NCBI GenBank assembly: GCA_035353395.1
Contig: DAOPZL010000100.1
Span: 1-5,737 of the forward strand
From: UBA1801 sp035353395
GTDB taxonomy: Bacteria; Acidobacteriota; Holophagae; Holophagales; Holophagaceae
Reading direction: 5' to 3'
DNA length: 5,737 nt
This document shows positions 1-5,737 of the stretch, one piece after another. Positions within the stretch are counted from its first letter, which is position 1; every line of letters starts with the position of its first letter. A program made the position numbers and the translations under genes. The notes beneath the pieces are model-generated. The model searched no databases. It saw nothing but the letters and a program-made list of their open reading frames with translations, and had not been told where the DNA came from.

Positions 1-203
1 TCCTCCACGGCCAGGCACTTGAGGATCCTCCCGGCCAGGGAGCCCGTGCCGACCATCCGTTCCCCGGCGAAGAGCGCCACGGAATAGTCGATGTCCGGCT
101 CCCACTGGAGCCCCCGGGCCGCCAGGAACGCGTCCAGGGCCTGCCTGTCCTCCGGCAGGTAGGGAGGATAGACCCTGGATTCGAGCGAGGAGCAGTCGGC
201 CAT
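1..203 (-). CDS. citC: [Citrate (pro-3S)-lyase] ligase, N-terminal part (cut by window edge)
   Basis: Only the first 67 codons are present; the gene continues past base 1. Known CitC enzymes (EC 6.2.1.22) use acetate and ATP to acetylate the prosthetic group of the citrate lyase acyl carrier protein, switching on citrate lyase for anaerobic citrate breakdown. They have an N-terminal GNAT-like domain followed by a nucleotidyltransferase domain; only the former is visible here. The best evidence is the segment GTGSLAGRILKCLAVEE (residues 52-68, the last codon incomplete), which resembles the GGIAGNIIKCVAISE stretch of the E. coli protein as I remember it, at nearly the same distance from the N-terminus. 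That agreement supports the ATG at 203-201. The frame is open upstream only to a TAG at 278-276 and holds no other ATG or GTG. No good Shine-Dalgarno precedes the ATG. The response regulator ends 85 bases upstream on the same strand, so co-transcription is possible. A stand-alone GNAT protein cannot be excluded without the rest of the gene. Confidence 0.8.
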   Translation of the reverse strand, partial: MADCSSLESRVYPPYLPEDRQALDAFLAARGLQWEPDIDYSVALFAGERMVGTGSLAGRILKCLAVE

Positions 204-288
204 CGCGATCCAGTAGAGAACCGCCGCCCGGGGGCCGCTATCGGACCACCGCCCTTTCTCGTGTCGGTGTTTGTCCTACACGCGGTCT

Positions 289-927
289 TCAGGAATCGCC
301 GATGAGCTTGTGCTTGAAGGCATAGTGGGTGATCTGGGCGTTGTTCTCGAGGCCCGTCTTCTCGAGGATCCGGGCCCGGTAGGTGCTGACGGTCTTGACG
401 CTGAGGGCCAGCACCTCGGAGATCTCGCCGATGGTCTGGCCGGAGGCGAGCATGCGGAAGACCTGGTACTCCCGGTCGGACAGGCGCTCGTGGGGCAGTT
501 CCCCCCCCGCGCCCGTCACCTCCGCCAGCATGAGCTCCTGGGCCTTGGCGCTCACGTAGCGCCGGCCCGCGAGGATGGTCTTCACCGCCACGACGACTTC
601 CGAAGGCGCCGCGGACTTGTTGAGGCACCCCGAGGCGCCGAGCCGGAAGGCCCGCAGGGCGTACTGCTCCTCGGGCTGGATGCTGAGGATCAGGATGTGG
701 GTCATCGGGTCCAGGTCCTTCAGGTCCCGGATCAGGTCGAGGCCGTCCTTGCCGGGCATGGAGATGTCCAGCATGACGACCTCGTACTTGTTCTTGCGGG
801 CCATGGCCAGGGTCTTCGGGCCGTCCTCCGCCTCGTCCACGGCCGAGCCGGGCAGGGTCTCCTCCAGGAGCTGCCTCAGGCCGCGCCGGATGAGGAAGTG
901 GTCGTCCGCGACGAGAATCCGGAGCAT
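289..927 (-). CDS. NarL/FixJ-family response regulator (REC + LuxR-type HTH)
   Basis: A 212-residue cytoplasmic transcription regulator, presumed to be phosphorylated by the kinase encoded just upstream. The receiver domain covers about residues 1-118. It has the acidic pair D8/D9, the phospho-acceptor D54 in VVMLDISMPGKDG, the switch serine S82 in ILILSIQ and the conserved K104 in GCLNKSA. A short glycine-containing linker (about 135-145) leads to a LuxR-type helix-turn-helix at about 148-205, with LSDREYQVFRMLASG and the recognition-helix segment LSVKTVSTYRARILEK. All residues needed for phosphorylation and DNA binding look intact. The length is normal for the family. The ATG at 927 is chosen because the receiver fold begins immediately (MLRILVADDH) and a GGGAGG ribosome binding site lies eight bases upstream, inside the end of the kinase gene. 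The same frame stays open far upstream within the kinase gene, but that part has no domain. The DNA target is unknown. Confidence 0.95.
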   Translation of the reverse strand: MLRILVADDHFLIRRGLRQLLEETLPGSAVDEAEDGPKTLAMARKNKYEVVMLDISMPGKDGLDLIRDLKDLDPMTHILILSIQPEEQYALRAFRLGASGCLNKSAAPSEVVVAVKTILAGRRYVSAKAQELMLAEVTGAGGELPHERLSDREYQVFRMLASGQTIGEISEVLALSVKTVSTYRARILEKTGLENNAQITHYAFKHKLIGDS

Positions 928-929
928 GG

Positions 930-3900
930 CTAGGACCTCCCTGCGCTGGTTTCCTGGAGGGGGAACGGGATGCGCGCGGAGAAGGTGCTGCCCGCCCCCG
1001 GCACGCCCCGCACCTGAAGCTCCCCGCCGAAGGCCGCGCACCGCTCCCGCATGCCGATGATGCCGAAGGAGTCGTCCGCCTCGGCCTGGCCGGGGGTGAT
1101 GCCCGTCCCGTCGTCGGCCACCTCCAGGGAGAGCGTTCCGGCAGTGTAGCCCAGGCGGACGGCGACCTTCGTGGCCCGGGCATGGCGGGACACGTTGGTC
1201 AGCATCTCCTGAAGCACCCTGAAGAGGGCGATGGCCGGCGCGCCCTTGACCTTCGGGAACCCCTCCGCGATCTCGACGGAGACGGCGGCGCCCCCCCGGT
1301 GCTCGAAGGAGCGGATGTACCAGCTCACGGCCTCGTCGAAGGCGAGGGCGTCCAGGGCGATGGGCCGCAGGTTGGTGGCCACCGTCTTCACGGCGTTCAT
1401 GGCCTCGGAGATGGATTCCAGGATCTCCCCCATCCGCTCCTTCCGCTGCGCCTCGGGGGCGTCGGGATGGGTCTGGACCCAGTAGGCCTGGAGATTGAGC
1501 GCCGCGAGGTGCTGGCCGATCTCGTCGTGGACGTCCCGGGCGGCGGAGATGCGCTCCTCCTCCCTGGCCTCCTGGATGTGGCGGGAATAGGAGCGGAGGA
1601 TCTCCGTCTTCCGGGCGAGCGCCCGCATCCGGAGCAGCATGATCCCCCACACGGCCGCGCCCAGCCCGAGCGCGCCGGCGATCCAGGCCACGGGATGGCG
1701 CCAGAACGGCGGCCTGACCCGGACCGTGAGCGTCGCGTCCCCGGTGCTCCAGACGCCGTTCCCGTCGGAGCCCTTGACGCGCACGACGAAGGTGCCGGGC
1801 GGGAGCGGAGGGATCACGGCTCCGTGCTGCTCGTCCAGGGGAAGCCATTCGTCGCTCTGTCCCTCGATGCGCATGGCGTAGCGGTTCCGGGCGGGCGAGG
1901 CGAAGTCGAGCACCGCCGCCTGGAAGCGGAGCCCCATGTTCCGCCAGTCCAGGTCGATCGCCTGGGCCATGCCAGGAACCAGCGGCACGCGGGAGGGGCC
2001 GCCGGGGCCGTAGGTCTCCACGCGGGTCAGGACCACCTCCGGACGATGGGGATCGGGCTTCACCGCCTCCGGGAAGAAGCGGGTGATCCCCGCCGGACCG
2101 CCGATCCAGAGGGCGCCGTTCCGGGCCCGGAGGTAGGCGTTCTGGGAACATTCGGAATCGGCCAGGCCGTCCTCCTCCCCGAAGTGGAGGATCGCCCCCG
2201 TGGCCGGGTCGTACCGGGACAGCCGCTCCGCCGTGGCCACCCAGAGGGTTCCCTCCGCATCCTCCAGGATCCCGTTCACGGTGTCCCCGGCCAGGCCATC
2301 CTTCTTGGAAACATAGGTGAAACTGCCCTTCGACCCCAGCAAGGCCAGCCCCGCGGAACCCGTGCCCACCCAGAGGCGCCCCCTGGAGTCCTCCAACAGG
2401 GCGTTCACCGTGCTGTCCGCGAGCAGGGGGAAGCGCTCGAAGCGCCCCGTGGCCGGATCGAACCTGGAGAGCCCCCCGTCCCAGGTGCCCACCCAGAGGC
2501 GGCCGTCGGCGGACTCATCGACCGCCCGGACCGAGCTCCCCAGGAGGCTCGCCGGATCGTCCTCGCGGTAGGTGTAGTGGATGAAGGCGTCTGAAGCTGG
2601 GTCCCAGCGGTCCAGTCCCCCTCCCTCCGTGCCGACCCAGATGCGGCCGGCCCTGTCTTCATGCAGGGCCCAGACCACGTTCGAGGAGAGGGAGCTCCGG
2701 TCCCGGGGGTTCCTGAGGTAGACCCGGAAGCTCCCCCCCGGGTCCTTCCGGAGGAGGCCCGCCCCGTCGGTCCCGATCCACAGGCGCCCCTTCCGGTCCT
2801 CGATGACCGAGTAGATGCGCTCGAAGCCCTTCGGCAGGTCCTCCTTCCTGAACGGCGGCCGGCCGCCCTGGACGCGGAAGAGGCCGCTCCCGTCCGTGCC
2901 CGCCAGGACATCCCCGGACCGGGTCTGCACCATGCCCCGCACCGAGGGCAGGGAGAAGCGGGTGAAGCGCTCGGAGCGCGGATCGTGCGAGAGGACCCCC
3001 CCGTCCTTGAGGGCGATCCAGAGCAGCCCGTTGCGGTCCATCTCGACGGCCCGCACGTTGCCGAGGGACCGGTCCCGGTAGAGCCGCCGGGGGATCCGGC
3101 CGGAGACGTCCAGGATCTCGATGCCGTCGCTTTCGTAGCCCACCCACAGGCGGCCCTGGGCGTCGAAGGCCAGCGCCCGCACGGCCGAAGGATTCCCGCT
3201 CAGGACCGACGCCGCCCTGGAGGCCCCGGGTTCCAGGACTTCCACGTCTCCGCCGGCGGTGCCGATCCACGCACGGTGGTCGAGGCCCATGGCCAGGGCG
3301 CGCACGGTTCCCCCCCCCGCCGGATGCCCCTGCAGGGCGATGCGCTCGAACCGCTCCGCGGAAGGAACATAGCGCAGCAGGCCGCCATCCTCGGTCCCCG
3401 CCAGGACGCCCCCGTCGGACTGGACCTGCAGGCAGCGCACCGAGGCGACCTTCATGCCCGGGGGGGACAGGATCCGGTGGATGGCTCCGGAACCGGAGTC
3501 CCGGTAGGCCAGCCCCCCGCCCCCCGTCCCGATCCACAGGCCCCCCTTGCCGTCCGGGGCCAGGGAGAAGATGCGGTCCGACGGGAGCCCTCCGGAACCC
3601 GGTTCCTTCCGGAAGGTGGTGAAACGATCGGTGGCCTGGTCGTAGCGGGAGAGCCCCCCGCCGTCCGTACCCACCCAGAACCTCCCCGCCGCGTCCTCCG
3701 CCAGGGCGAAGATCACGGAGCCCTTCAGGGTGCCCGGCTGGTTCCCGCCCGTCTCGGAGCGGCCGGGCTTGTAGATCGAGAAGGCGTTTCCGTCGTAGCG
3801 GTTCAGGCCCGCGAAGGTCCCCAGCCAGATGAAGCCCGTGCGGTCCTGGTGGATGCAGTAGACCGAGTTGTGGGACAACCCCTGGTCCATGGTGATCCGC

Positions 3901-3998
3901 GTGAAGTGAGCCTCCCCGTCGGCGCGAACCGGAAGGAGGGCACCCGGCATCCCAGCGACGAGGACCGTCAGGAGACATTTCCGGAGGACGGATCGCAT
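930..3998 (-). CDS. Periplasmic two-propeller sensor histidine kinase
   Basis: A 1022-residue membrane sensor kinase, complete. A signal peptide (about 1-26, ending in PVRA) is followed by 14 propeller repeats of the Reg_prop type (about 30-645). Most carry a W-[IV]-G-T core followed by a glycine-rich turn, such as LWVGTWDGGLSRFD at 501-514. A Y_Y_Y domain follows (about 685-762), then one transmembrane helix (about 768-790). The cytoplasmic part has a HisKA_3 domain with the phospho-accepting H824 in RDVHDEIGQHL and a HATPase domain with the N box EMLTNVSRHA (N935), the G1 box DDGTGI (962-967) and FGIIGMRER (978-986). All catalytic boxes are present, so it should be active. In this family the propellers lie in the periplasm and sense a ligand, often a carbohydrate; the ligand here is unknown. 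The ATG at 3998 is chosen because it gives a good signal peptide. The frame stays open 195 codons further upstream, but that part lies mostly antisense to pncB. Unlike hybrid relatives, it has no receiver domain. The response regulator starts two bases after its stop. Confidence 0.95.
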   Translation of the reverse strand: MRSVLRKCLLTVLVAGMPGALLPVRADGEAHFTRITMDQGLSHNSVYCIHQDRTGFIWLGTFAGLNRYDGNAFSIYKPGRSETGGNQPGTLKGSVIFALAEDAAGRFWVGTDGGGLSRYDQATDRFTTFRKEPGSGGLPSDRIFSLAPDGKGGLWIGTGGGGLAYRDSGSGAIHRILSPPGMKVASVRCLQVQSDGGVLAGTEDGGLLRYVPSAERFERIALQGHPAGGGTVRALAMGLDHRAWIGTAGGDVEVLEPGASRAASVLSGNPSAVRALAFDAQGRLWVGYESDGIEILDVSGRIPRRLYRDRSLGNVRAVEMDRNGLLWIALKDGGVLSHDPRSERFTRFSLPSVRGMVQTRSGDVLAGTDGSGLFRVQGGRPPFRKEDLPKGFERIYSVIEDRKGRLWIGTDGAGLLRKDPGGSFRVYLRNPRDRSSLSSNVVWALHEDRAGRIWVGTEGGGLDRWDPASDAFIHYTYREDDPASLLGSSVRAVDESADGRLWVGTWDGGLSRFDPATGRFERFPLLADSTVNALLEDSRGRLWVGTGSAGLALLGSKGSFTYVSKKDGLAGDTVNGILEDAEGTLWVATAERLSRYDPATGAILHFGEEDGLADSECSQNAYLRARNGALWIGGPAGITRFFPEAVKPDPHRPEVVLTRVETYGPGGPSRVPLVPGMAQAIDLDWRNMGLRFQAAVLDFASPARNRYAMRIEGQSDEWLPLDEQHGAVIPPLPPGTFVVRVKGSDGNGVWSTGDATLTVRVRPPFWRHPVAWIAGALGLGAAVWGIMLLRMRALARKTEILRSYSRHIQEAREEERISAARDVHDEIGQHLAALNLQAYWVQTHPDAPEAQRKERMGEILESISEAMNAVKTVATNLRPIALDALAFDEAVSWYIRSFEHRGGAAVSVEIAEGFPKVKGAPAIALFRVLQEMLTNVSRHARATKVAVRLGYTAGTLSLEVADDGTGITPGQAEADDSFGIIGMRERCAAFGGELQVRGVPGAGSTFSARIPFPLQETSAGRS
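936..941 (-). promoter_or_regulatory. Ribosome binding site of the response regulator
   Basis: On the minus strand this reads GGGAGG, eight bases before the ATG at 927. It lies within the last codons of the kinase gene, which fits translational coupling of kinase and regulator and fixes the regulator's start. Confidence 0.75.
2073..3830 (-). repeat. Coding repeat array: 14 propeller blades in the sensor kinase
   Basis: Protein-level tandem repeat inside the kinase, residues 57-642. Cores begin near residues 57, 107, 154, 198, 243, 284, 326, 364, 406, 453, 501, 542, 585 and 630, so the period varies from about 38 to 50 residues. Fourteen copies fit two seven-bladed beta-propellers, with the boundary expected between copies 7 and 8. 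Copies 4 (VLAGTEDGGLLRY) and 8 (VLAGTDGSGLFRV) lack the usual tryptophan and resemble each other. The repeat is divergent at DNA level; I see no long identical blocks. Confidence 0.85.
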
Positions 3999-4007
3999 CG
4001 TGGCTGG

Positions 4008-4037
4008 AGTATCGAGTCTGCGTCTCCGGCCCGTCAA
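4008..4037 (-). promoter_or_regulatory. Candidate sigma-70-type promoter for the kinase-regulator operon
   Basis: On the minus strand, TTGACG (4037-4032, five of six matches to the -35 consensus) is followed after 18 bases by GATACT (4013-4008, four of six matches to the -10 consensus). Transcription would begin near 4001, about three bases before the kinase ATG at 3998. No Shine-Dalgarno is visible before that ATG, which agrees with a nearly leaderless message. This is a consensus match only; the host's sigma-factor preferences are not known from the window. Confidence 0.45.
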
Positions 4038-4110
4038 GGGAAACTCCGGGAAGACGGCCGCGGTCCCGCCCGAGCCTGGCCGCGAAGGACTTGCCCGCCC
4101 CGGTTCCGGG

Positions 4111-4116
4111 CATAAT
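4111..4116 (+). promoter_or_regulatory. Candidate -10 element for pncB
   Basis: CATAAT matches the -10 consensus at five of six positions and stands out in this very GC-rich DNA. It would place the transcript start near 4123, about 20 bases before the pncB ATG. The -35 is unclear: TTGCCC at 4091-4096 leaves a spacer of only 14 bases, so the promoter may need an activator or may use a poor -35. Confidence 0.45.
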
Positions 4117-4133
4117 CTCCTCTCCATCGGGCC

Positions 4134-4137
4134 GAGG
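4134..4137 (+). promoter_or_regulatory. Probable ribosome binding site of pncB
   Basis: GAGG lies five bases before the ATG at 4143 and eight bases before the second, in-frame ATG at 4146. The spacing slightly favours the second ATG, so the protein may be 477 rather than 478 residues long. Confidence 0.5.
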
Positions 4138-4142
4138 CCGAC

Positions 4143-5579
4143 ATGATGCCACTGAGTCGATCGTTCCTCCTCACGGATCTGTACGAATTCACCATGGCCG
4201 CGGGCTACCTGGAGGAAGGCCTGGGGGAGCGGCCCGCCGTCTTCGACCTCTTCTTCCGGGTCAATCCCTTCGAGGGCGGCTACGCCGTCTTCGCGGGGCT
4301 GGCTCCCGCCCTGGAGGCCCTGGAGCACCTCCGCTTCGACCCCGGTGAACTGGCCTACCTGGACGGGCTGGGTCTGTTCCGGCCCCGGTTCCTCGACTTC
4401 CTCCGGGCGTTCCGCTTCCGGGGCCGCGTCACGGCCCCGCCGGAGGGCACCCTCGTCTTCGCCAACGAGCCCCTGGTGACAGTGGAAGGAACCCTGGTCG
4501 AGGCCCAGCTCGTGGAGACGATGCTCCTGACGATCCTCAACTTCCAGACCCTGGTGGCCACCAAGGCGGCCCGGATCTGCCATGCCGCCGCCGGCGCCGA
4601 GGTCATGGAGTTCGGGCTCCGGCGGGCCCAGGGGCCGGACGGGGGGGTGTCCGCGGCACGGGCCGCCTGCATCGGCGGCTGCTCAGGCACCAGCAACGTG
4701 CTGGCCGGCAGGGTCCACGGCCTTCCCGTGAAGGGGACCCACGCCCACAGCTGGGTGCAGGCCTTCCCCGACGAGCTGAGCGCCTTCCGGGCCTACGCGG
4801 AGGTCTTCCCGGACAGCACGACCCTCCTGGTGGACACCTACGACACCCTGGGCAGCGGCGTGCCCAACGCCATCCTCGTGGCGGGCGAGCTGCGCCGGCG
4901 GAACCACGAGCTGCGCGGGATCCGCATCGACTCCGGGGACCTGGCCTACCTCTCCCGCCAGGCCCGGCGCATGCTGGACGAGGCCGGGTTCGGCGGCGTG
5001 AAGATCGTGGCCTCCAACGAGCTGGACGAGCACGTGATCGAGTCCGTGCGCCACGAGGGCGGGCGGGTGGACGTCTACGGCGTCGGGACGCGCCTGGTGA
5101 CCTGCGCCGGGGGCGGCGGCGGCGCCCTGGGGGGCGTCTACAAGCTGGTGGAGATCGACGGGCGGCCCACCCTGAAGGTGACGGGGGACGCCGCGAAGAC
5201 GACGCTCCCGGGACGCAAGCGGGTCCTGCGGGCGCTGGGGCCGGGCGGCGCCTTCCTGCAGGACGTCGTCTGCCTCCTGGAAGAACGGCCCGGCGGCGGC
5301 GACACCGTCTACGATCCGGTCAACCCGCTGCAGCACGCGCTCCTGCCCCAGGACGCCCGCCTGGTCGACCTGCGGGGGGTGGTCATGGAGGAGGGGCGGC
5401 GCCTCGGGGAACGGGAATCCCTCGCGGCGATGACCGGGCGATGCCGGGAGGGGCTCGCCCGGCTGCCGGAAGGATGCGCCCGGCTGATCAATCCGCACCG
5501 CTACAAGGTCTCGATCTCCGGCGGCCTGGACGATTCCAGGAACCGCCTGACCGGGGCGGACGCGCGCCGGGGAGGCTGA
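4143..5579 (+). CDS. pncB: Nicotinate phosphoribosyltransferase
   Basis: Joins nicotinate to PRPP, with ATP hydrolysis in this family, to give nicotinate mononucleotide and pyrophosphate. This is the entry step of the Preiss-Handler NAD salvage route and is cytoplasmic. The 478 residues are complete and of normal length for the PncB-type family. Family segments appear in order: TDLYEFTMAAGY (11-22), EFGLRRAQGPDGG (156-168), KGTHAHSWV (197-205), LVDTYDTLGSGVPNA (229-243), RIDSGDLAYL (261-270), VYGVGTRLVT (311-320), GVYKLVE (331-337) and a C-terminal NPHRYKVSIS (450-459). The GTHAHSW segment should contain the histidine that is phosphorylated in characterised members; I cannot say whether it is H200 or H202. 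Two adjacent ATGs (4143, 4146) could serve as the start. The gene is divergent from the kinase operon, with 144 bases between them. A nicotinamidase gene follows three bases after the stop, so the two form one salvage operon. Confidence 0.96.
   Translation: MMPLSRSFLLTDLYEFTMAAGYLEEGLGERPAVFDLFFRVNPFEGGYAVFAGLAPALEALEHLRFDPGELAYLDGLGLFRPRFLDFLRAFRFRGRVTAPPEGTLVFANEPLVTVEGTLVEAQLVETMLLTILNFQTLVATKAARICHAAAGAEVMEFGLRRAQGPDGGVSAARAACIGGCSGTSNVLAGRVHGLPVKGTHAHSWVQAFPDELSAFRAYAEVFPDSTTLLVDTYDTLGSGVPNAILVAGELRRRNHELRGIRIDSGDLAYLSRQARRMLDEAGFGGVKIVASNELDEHVIESVRHEGGRVDVYGVGTRLVTCAGGGGGALGGVYKLVEIDGRPTLKVTGDAAKTTLPGRKRVLRALGPGGAFLQDVVCLLEERPGGGDTVYDPVNPLQHALLPQDARLVDLRGVVMEEGRRLGERESLAAMTGRCREGLARLPEGCARLINPHRYKVSISGGLDDSRNRLTGADARRGG
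5569..5575 (+). promoter_or_regulatory. Ribosome binding site of pncA
   Basis: GGGGAGG lies seven bases before the ATG at 5583 and overlaps the last sense codons of pncB (stop at 5577-5579). This strong site fixes the nicotinamidase start and fits translational coupling. Confidence 0.75.
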
Positions 5580-5582
5580 ACC

Positions 5583-5737
5583 ATGGACCTCGGGACCGCC
5601 CTGCTGATCGTGGACGTGCAGAGCGACTTCTGCCCCGGCGGGGCCCTGTCGGTCCCCGCGGGAGACCGGGTGGTGGAACCCCTCAACCGGATCGCCCGGC
5701 GCTGCGCCGAGGCGGGCGTTCCGGTGCTGGCCACCCG
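5583..5737 (+). CDS. pncA: Nicotinamidase (isochorismatase-like hydrolase), N-terminal part, cut by window edge
   Basis: The first 51 codons are present and the gene runs off the right edge. Nicotinamidase hydrolyses nicotinamide to nicotinate and ammonia, producing the substrate of the phosphoribosyltransferase encoded just upstream. The N-terminus ALLIVDVQSDFCPGGALSVP (residues 6-25) is the family hallmark. D11 in VDVQSDF is the expected catalytic aspartate of the Asp-Lys-Cys triad, and FCPGGALSVPAGD is characteristic of nicotinamidase/pyrazinamidase rather than of isochorismatases in general. The metal-binding Asp/His residues, the lysine and the cysteine lie beyond the window, so an intact active site cannot be confirmed. 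The gene starts three bases after the pncB stop with its own strong ribosome binding site, so the two should be co-expressed. Confidence 0.92.
   Translation, partial: MDLGTALLIVDVQSDFCPGGALSVPAGDRVVEPLNRIARRCAEAGVPVLAT

Noticed and set aside
204..288. Possible intrinsic terminator or promoter between the response regulator and citC
   Set aside because: I see no strong GC stem followed by a T run on the minus strand. A TCTACT hexamer (217-212) just before the citC ATG has no acceptable -35, so neither a terminator nor a promoter can be supported.
928..2151. The response regulator frame is open far upstream inside the kinase gene, which could suggest a 620-residue fusion
   Set aside because: The extra part is low-complexity Pro/Arg/Gly-rich sequence typical of an off-frame reading of GC-rich DNA. 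The receiver domain begins exactly at the ATG at 927, with a good ribosome binding site.
4101..4110. CCGG-TT-CCGG palindrome just before the pncB -10 element
   Set aside because: Four-base arms with a two-base loop are too short to mean anything in DNA this rich in GC.
1182..4115. Two long plus-strand open frames (1182-2594 and 2661-4115) antisense to the kinase
   Set aside because: Their products have no recognisable domain and are rich in Gly, Pro, Arg, His and Asp. Long antisense frames are expected opposite real genes at this GC content.
3999..4583. The kinase reading frame stays open for 195 codons upstream of the chosen start
   Set aside because: Most of the extension lies antisense to the start of pncB, has no domain and would bury the signal peptide at residues 196-221. 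The ATG at 3998 gives a clean exported protein.
4683..5498. A 271-codon minus-strand frame antisense to pncB
   Set aside because: It is a mirror of the pncB codons with no motif; pncB itself shows full family conservation throughout.

Overview
This is a very GC-rich bacterial window, densely coded, with two gene blocks pointing away from each other. Every gene is of a recognisable family. The sequence suggests a Gram-negative heterotroph: the sensor kinase is a periplasmic-propeller type with an export signal and a single membrane span, and the neighbouring gene encodes a citrate lyase ligase. A Holophagae/Geothrix-like acidobacterium would fit the base composition, the kinase type and citrate fermentation. 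That placement is inference from general knowledge, and no rRNA or marker gene in the window tests it.

Left block (minus strand, read from about 4000 down to 1). It starts with a 1022-residue sensor histidine kinase (930-3998), made of a signal peptide, 14 propeller repeats, a Y_Y_Y domain, one membrane helix and HisKA_3 plus HATPase domains. Two bases later comes its partner, a 212-residue NarL/FixJ-family response regulator (289-927). After an 85-base gap on the same strand comes the first 67 codons of a CitC-like [citrate (pro-3S)-lyase] ligase (1-203), cut by the window edge. The kinase and regulator are clearly one operon. Whether citC belongs to that transcript, or is a target of the regulator, is open.

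Centre (3999-4142). A 144-base divergent promoter region. It holds a minus-strand promoter candidate that would start the kinase mRNA only about three bases before its ATG, and a CATAAT -10 element for the plus-strand block.

Right block (plus strand). A complete nicotinate phosphoribosyltransferase (pncB, 4143-5579) is followed after three bases by the first 51 codons of a nicotinamidase (pncA, from 5583, cut by the window edge). Together they convert nicotinamide to nicotinate and then to nicotinate mononucleotide, the Preiss-Handler salvage route to NAD.

I found no RNA gene, CRISPR array, transposon, integrase or attachment site, and no convincing intrinsic terminator. I see no clearly undescribed system. 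The points most worth following are the link between the two-component pair and citC, the near-leaderless kinase promoter, and the two Trp-less blades in the 14-blade sensor.
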